Origin: Bacillota bacterium | GTDB lineage: Bacteria > Bacillota_I > Bacilli_A > Erysipelotrichales > Erysipelotrichaceae | DNA length: 64,000 nt | NCBI GenBank assembly: GCA_023388995.1 | Contig: JAEWFD010000038.1 | Location: forward strand, 59,407 to 123,406 | Direction: 5' to 3' | Part shown: piece by piece, positions 59,872 through 64,000 of the stretch | Numbering within the stretch: the first letter of the stretch is position 1 | How the letters are laid out: each line of letters starts with the position of its first letter | Translations under genes and position numbers: made by a program | The notes under the pieces: model-generated | The model's input: the letters and a program-made list of their open reading frames with translations, nothing else | Told to the model about the DNA's origin: nothing | Database searches by the model: none

Positions 59872-61683
59872 ATGTGTGGAATTATTGGATATGTTGGCAA
59901 AGAAGTTGCGGCCAACAGTGTTTTACTGTGCGGTTTGGAAGCCTTGGAATACCGCGGCTATGACTCTGCAGGCATTGCAACGATGATTAATAAGCAGTTA
60001 GCAGTTACCAAAACCAAAGGAAAAGTAAAAGATTTAAAAGAACAAATACAAAAACAAAAGATCGCTGATGCAGCCATCGGTATCGGACATACCAGATGGG
60101 CGACGCATGGCGTACCCAGTTTTGTCAATGCGCATCCGCATATCGTGCATGATCTTGCAGTGGTACACAATGGTATCATTGAGAATTATGAAGAACTAAA
60201 ACAAATGCTTCTGGAACAAGGATATGCCTTCACTTCACAGACAGATACGGAAGTCTGTGCAGCATTCATTCACTTTCTTATGCAGGATCGCGATATCATC
60301 AAAGCATTGCAAATCGCCTATCACCAAATGCAAGGTTCTTTTGCACTGGCTATCTTGCTGGAACAGGAACCTGATGCAATCTATGCGATGCGCAAAGACA
60401 GCCCCTTGGTGGTGGCTCATACAGGAACTGGCGGATATCTGGCTTCTGATTTGGCTGCCATCCTTGACTATACCACTTCTTATTATCCGCTTGATCCCGA
60501 AGAGATATGCAAACTAACAGCCTCTTCCGCATCCTTTATTCGCTTTGACGGAACAATCGTAAAAAAAGAAGCGGCTATCACTAAACTAACTCCCCAGCAA
60601 ATTCATAAGCAAGGCTTTGATCATTTCATGTTGAAGGAGATTCACGAACAGCCGGAAGTAATCGCCCGGTTACTTCATTATTATGTCCATCCTGCAGCAG
60701 CAAAGCAGATTCACCATTTGCCTGATTTTAGTTCCGTCCGTCAAATTCACATCGTAGGATGCGGCAGTGCCATGCATGCCGGACTGATCGGCAAACGGAT
60801 GATTGAACAATTTACGCCGATTCCTATTTTGGTCGATGTGGCTTCGGAATATCGCTACCAGCAGCCGCAGTTATCAAATGATACGCTTGTCATAGTGATC
60901 AGCCAGTCGGGGGAAACAGCTGACAGCCTTGCCGTGCTCCGTCATGTGAAACGGCAAGGAAGCAAGACGTTGGCAATTGTCAACGTTATGGATTCCTCAA
61001 TCGCCAAAGAAGCAGATTTCACCTGCATGACTTTAGCAGGTACCGAAATCAGTGTTGCGACAACAAAAGCTTTCTTGGCACAGCTTCTGATCTTGAGCCT
61101 TATTTCCCTGGAAATTGGTCTTTCTCATAAAACAATTGCAGCTGAAGATGCAGATCATCTATTAAGCGAAATGATGCAGCTGCCCCAAACTCTGCAGACA
61201 ATCTTGCAAGACACCACGTATCTGCCGTATGCAGCAGAACTTGCCCGGCACCAGCATGTATTCTACATTGGCAGAGGCACTGCTCTAGGAATCGCCATGG
61301 AAGCATCGCTGAAACTGAAAGAAATTGCCTATATTCACAGTGAGGCATATGCTGCCGGTGAATTAAAGCATGGATCAATTGCCTTGATTGAACAAAACAC
61401 CCCTGTCATCGGTATTCTGACAGATCCTGTCTTATATCCGAAAACAGTCAGCAATTTAGAAGAAGTACGTGCCCGTGGAGCAACGGTACTAGCTGTGGCA
61501 TCTGCTTCTATCACTTCCAAATTACAGCTTTCTGACTGTATCACAATACCCGACTGCCACTCTTTGGTACAGCCATTGTTGTTTATGATTCCGCTCCAGT
61601 TACTGGCATATGAATGTGCCAAGATACGCGGCTGTGAGATTGATCAGCCACGAAATCTCGCGAAATCTGTTACCGTAGAATAA
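59872..61683 (+). CDS. glmS: Glutamine:fructose-6-phosphate amidotransferase
   Basis: The 603-residue enzyme makes glucosamine-6-phosphate for peptidoglycan. The N-terminal glutaminase domain starts MCGIIGYVG (nucleophile Cys2) with HTRWATHGVPSFVNAHPH and VVHNGIIENYEEL. Two SIS isomerase domains follow (HIVGCGSAMHAG, VISQSGETADSLAVL, YIGRGTALGIAMEASLKLKE), and it ends PRNLAKSVTVE as expected. It has a GGAGG site. Expression is controlled by the ribozyme upstream. Confidence 0.97.
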   Translation: MCGIIGYVGKEVAANSVLLCGLEALEYRGYDSAGIATMINKQLAVTKTKGKVKDLKEQIQKQKIADAAIGIGHTRWATHGVPSFVNAHPHIVHDLAVVHNGIIENYEELKQMLLEQGYAFTSQTDTEVCAAFIHFLMQDRDIIKALQIAYHQMQGSFALAILLEQEPDAIYAMRKDSPLVVAHTGTGGYLASDLAAILDYTTSYYPLDPEEICKLTASSASFIRFDGTIVKKEAAITKLTPQQIHKQGFDHFMLKEIHEQPEVIARLLHYYVHPAAAKQIHHLPDFSSVRQIHIVGCGSAMHAGLIGKRMIEQFTPIPILVDVASEYRYQQPQLSNDTLVIVISQSGETADSLAVLRHVKRQGSKTLAIVNVMDSSIAKEADFTCMTLAGTEISVATTKAFLAQLLILSLISLEIGLSHKTIAAEDADHLLSEMMQLPQTLQTILQDTTYLPYAAELARHQHVFYIGRGTALGIAMEASLKLKEIAYIHSEAYAAGELKHGSIALIEQNTPVIGILTDPVLYPKTVSNLEEVRARGATVLAVASASITSKLQLSDCITIPDCHSLVQPLLFMIPLQLLAYECAKIRGCEIDQPRNLAKSVTVE

Positions 61684-61700
61684 CAATCATTATTCTTCTC

Positions 61701-61748
61701 AAAAAAAGCAGTTATCTTCCAAATGTATGGAATGATAACTGCCTTTTT
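61701..61748. terminator. Bidirectional terminator after glmS
   Basis: GCAGTTATC and GATAACTGC arms with an inner CCA/TGG pair are flanked by an A-run and a T-run, between convergent genes. Confidence 0.85.
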
Positions 61749-61797
61749 ACTGATCAAGCAGTTTATTTAACCATGAAACAGATACAGCATAAAAAGC

Positions 61798-62562
61798 TTA
61801 TTCCTGCCAATGGGGATCATTAGAATCAGAAGTATAGTATATGATTCCTGCTTTTAGATACGGGTAACTTTGGTAATAATCGAAATCAGCGTTTTCTTTT
61901 AAATAATATAATTTCTTTTCATCGTGGTAGAAATAGCCTATAAAGCTTTTTTCCTCATCTTTGACCGGCATACAGACATCACCCGAACAACTGGTAGTAT
62001 ATTTAAATACCTCAAATTTATATTGATTTTGACCAATATACTCATAAGTCCCGTTATACCATTCGGGAAGTGGTGTACCTGTAAGGGAAAGAAACAAAAT
62101 TTCTTTCGTATCTTCAGGAAACAAAGTAATTGACATACGTTCATAACTGCTGCTTTCAGGGTTGCGCAGTTTAATTCTAGGATCAAACTGTGCAGATTGC
62201 CAAGTGTCAATGGAATAAGATAACTCCTTATACACCGGATACTCAGTGAACTGGTATCGCTTTGCGGTGGTTACATTGAAGGTAATGCTATAATCAAAGG
62301 TCATCTTTTGATCTTCATCAACTACTGTATATATAACGTTATGTTCGCCTGATTGCTTGGTTGAGAAATGGGTATCATCTACCGTTATACTTCCTTTATG
62401 TTCTTTAATAAATCTATCTGACAGCAAATCAATCTCTTCCCCATAGTCTATTTCATAGCTATCCTGATGAAACTTAATATACGGATCATTCGCTGTACTA
62501 CGCGCGAATAGCGAGCATCCAAATAAGATGATACATAACAAAGCCAGCATTGTCTTTCTCAT
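61798..62562 (-). CDS. Lipoprotein with an Ig-like domain, 254 aa
   Basis: The protein opens with a lipoprotein signal (MRKTMLALLCIILFGC, lipobox Cys16). An N-terminal Ig/DUF5011-like fold follows (residues 28-100: FHQDSYEIDYGEEIDLLSD, then GSITVDDTHF...GEHNVIYTVVDED), then a C-terminal beta-rich domain of about 150 residues with a TTSCSGDVC disulfide candidate. Family of the second domain not recognised. It has a GAGG site and a terminator shared with glmS. Confidence 0.75.
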   Translation of the reverse strand: MRKTMLALLCIILFGCSLFARSTANDPYIKFHQDSYEIDYGEEIDLLSDRFIKEHKGSITVDDTHFSTKQSGEHNVIYTVVDEDQKMTFDYSITFNVTTAKRYQFTEYPVYKELSYSIDTWQSAQFDPRIKLRNPESSSYERMSITLFPEDTKEILFLSLTGTPLPEWYNGTYEYIGQNQYKFEVFKYTTSCSGDVCMPVKDEEKSFIGYFYHDEKKLYYLKENADFDYYQSYPYLKAGIIYYTSDSNDPHWQE

Positions 62563-62668
62563 ATAAACCTCTTTCCAGGATGAAAATAAACATTTCCTTA
62601 TCCATGCTTTTTCCCGCCAGTCTGAATCGCAGAGTTCTTACCTGATATTCGTTTTATTTAGCCTTACA

Positions 62669-63565
62669 TCAGCGAATGCGCGCAATACCGCTTGCGTTAT
62701 AAATCATATACCATTCTTCATTCGTCAACTCAATATCCAAGGCCTGGATGGCATGATCCAGCCGTTCCAGCTTCTGGCTGCCGCTGATCGGCATTGCTTT
62801 CACCGGATGCTTCAAGATCCATGCATATACAATCGTGTCCAAATCAACGTTTTTCTTCTCGGCGATCTGCTGAAGTACAGTACGCAGTTTCACACAGGAA
62901 GGATCATCAGAGACAAAAATACTGCCCCCTGCCAGCGGAGACCAGACCATCGGATGCACCTCTATTTCCTGCAAATAATCAAGCATACCCGAATCAATGT
63001 GTTCAAATACCAATGGATTCCATTCAATTTGATTGGTAACCAGCTGTCCATTGCTGTGATGATACAGCGCCCTTAGCTTGTGCGGATCAAAATTCGAAAC
63101 GCCGGCACTCAGGATTAGCCCTTCTTCCTGCAAATCATGAAAAGCGCGAGCTACTTCTTTGTGATTGATCAGTTTATCTTCCCGATGGATCAGATATACA
63201 TCAATATATGCGCAATTCATTTTGGCGATACTGGCTTTGCACGATGCAATAATCTTTTCGTACCGTGTATCATAATGACCCATCTGGTAGGTATATTTCG
63301 TACTTACTTTATTAATCCCCGTTTTGGTAACAATTTGCATGCGGGAGCGAAGTGTCGGATCATACGCCAGTGCTGCTCCGATCAGGTTTTCGGTTTCATA
63401 ATCACCGTAGATTTCCGCCGTATCAAATGTCGTAACCCCGCGGTCAATGCAAGCATTCATAAATTCTGCGAACTGCTGGGCCGTGAAGTTCCATGTATGC
63501 AAGCGCCAGAAGCCTTGGATAATTCTGGATAGTGTTACTTTTTTATGCAGTGATATATATTCCAT
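62669..63565 (-). CDS. Aldo/keto reductase
   Basis: The 298-residue TIM-barrel oxidoreductase of the YdhF-like subgroup has the catalytic tetrad visible: Asp and Tyr in VTTFDTAEIYGDYETENLIG, Lys in QIVTKTGI, His in YLIHREDKL. The NADPH-binding end is MPISGSQKLERLDHAIQAL. It reduces carbonyl compounds with NADPH; substrate unknown. It is divergent from folA. Confidence 0.92.
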   Translation of the reverse strand: MEYISLHKKVTLSRIIQGFWRLHTWNFTAQQFAEFMNACIDRGVTTFDTAEIYGDYETENLIGAALAYDPTLRSRMQIVTKTGINKVSTKYTYQMGHYDTRYEKIIASCKASIAKMNCAYIDVYLIHREDKLINHKEVARAFHDLQEEGLILSAGVSNFDPHKLRALYHHSNGQLVTNQIEWNPLVFEHIDSGMLDYLQEIEVHPMVWSPLAGGSIFVSDDPSCVKLRTVLQQIAEKKNVDLDTIVYAWILKHPVKAMPISGSQKLERLDHAIQALDIELTNEEWYMIYNASGIARIR

Positions 63566-63643
63566 ATAATGCCCTTTCTTGGTATAATAGCCTTAGCACA
63601 AGTATACCATAGAATCTTTTCAACAGGATAGGAGGAATCACAT

Positions 63644-64000
63644 ATGATTGCATGTATCTGGGCGCAAGACGAACAAGGACTCATCGGCAAAGACAACACC
63701 CTGCCTTGGCATTTGCCCAATGATTTGCAGCATTTCAAGAAAACCACCATCAATCAGGCCGTTGTTATGGGTCGCAAAACGTTTGATGGGATGAAACAAA
63801 AACCGCTTAAGGATCGCTTGAATATCGTTATGACAAAAGATCAAAGCTATGTACATCCAGATGTTCAAATCGTCTATCATAAACAAGAGATAGCAGAACT
63901 TGCAAAGCACTATGACGGCACCATTTTCATTATTGGCGGACGGCAGATTTTCGAACAATTTCTGGATGAAGCCGATTTGCTGTATCGCACAGTATTGCAC
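63644..64000 (+). CDS. folA: Dihydrofolate reductase, 3' end beyond window
   Basis: The first 119 residues of DHFR are in the window. They read MIACIWAQDEQGLIGKDNTL and PWHLPNDLQHFKKTTI (acidic active-site residue Asp in PNDLQHF), then VVMGRKTFDGM and the cofactor loop FIIGGRQIFEQFL. It makes tetrahydrofolate from dihydrofolate and is the trimethoprim target. The start has an AGGAGG site. The frame runs off the right edge. Confidence 0.95.
   Translation, partial: MIACIWAQDEQGLIGKDNTLPWHLPNDLQHFKKTTINQAVVMGRKTFDGMKQKPLKDRLNIVMTKDQSYVHPDVQIVYHKQEIAELAKHYDGTIFIIGGRQIFEQFLDEADLLYRTVLH

Overview
The window looks like a chromosomal segment of a low-to-mid GC, fermentative Gram-positive (Bacillota), most plausibly of the Erysipelotrichia type. 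This is inferred from strong AGGAGG ribosome binding sites, sigma-A promoters, a T-box in front of hisS-aspS, a glmS ribozyme, the dcw genes ftsW-murG-murB-divIB, the yloU-fakA pair, parE-parC divergent from plsY, a YneF protein and the anaerobic pflB-pflA pair. No prophage, insertion sequence or CRISPR array is visible. Most of the window is housekeeping DNA, with small accessory or decaying patches between the core blocks.

Layout. 1-6.8 kb: the edge of a CdaR-type regulator, an orphan 223-aa protein, an ABC-F ATPase, a TrmR methyltransferase fused to a HAD phosphatase, and a chemoreceptor. 7.1-9.9 kb: an accessory patch with a CsbD protein, a truncated and frameshifted rpoN (sigma-54) remnant, a small-gene locus with two related cysteine-rich micro-proteins around a 66-aa protein, and a secreted 312-aa protein. 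10.1-17.9 kb: mntP, parC-parE, plsY, and a PadR regulator with its HAAS/DUF1700 membrane partner. 18-20.1 kb: small membrane, ASCH and decayed genes. 20.3-24.1 kb: an ABC exporter, a methyltransferase, a zinc-ribbon membrane protein and a DUF2087 regulator. 24.1-29.9 kb: two 6S RNA paralogues flanking pepD, then aspS and hisS under a T-box.

29.9-38.6 kb: a lipoprotein, WYL and MerR regulators, a YitT-like protein, an AT-rich lipoprotein gene bracketed by an imperfect direct repeat, a degenerate M24 homologue, and fakA-yloU. 38.7-42.6 kb: the cell-wall/division operon ftsW-murG-murB-divIB. 42.6-51.6 kb: a YtaF-type protein, a Cof-type phosphatase, argS, an Ena/DUF3992-like candidate surface protein, a DUF5131 protein, a GGDEF protein, a MazG-like protein, a YcaQ-type glycosylase and a glutathione peroxidase. 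51.9-64 kb: pflB-pflA, an HD hydrolase coupled to a 43-aa basic protein, wrbA, a GGDEF-EAL protein, another MazG-like protein, ribozyme-controlled glmS, a lipoprotein, an aldo-keto reductase and a truncated folA.

The most noteworthy items are the cysteine-rich micro-protein locus (8.05-8.76 kb) and the Ena-like protein (46.3 kb), both candidate disulfide-linked surface or spore components. Others are the duplicated 6S RNA genes, the natural His/Cys/Asp-rich tail on histidyl-tRNA synthetase, the TrmR-HAD fusion, the sigma-54 relic, and the overlapping divergent parE/plsY promoters built on one palindrome. All family assignments come from reading motifs by eye; no database search was run.
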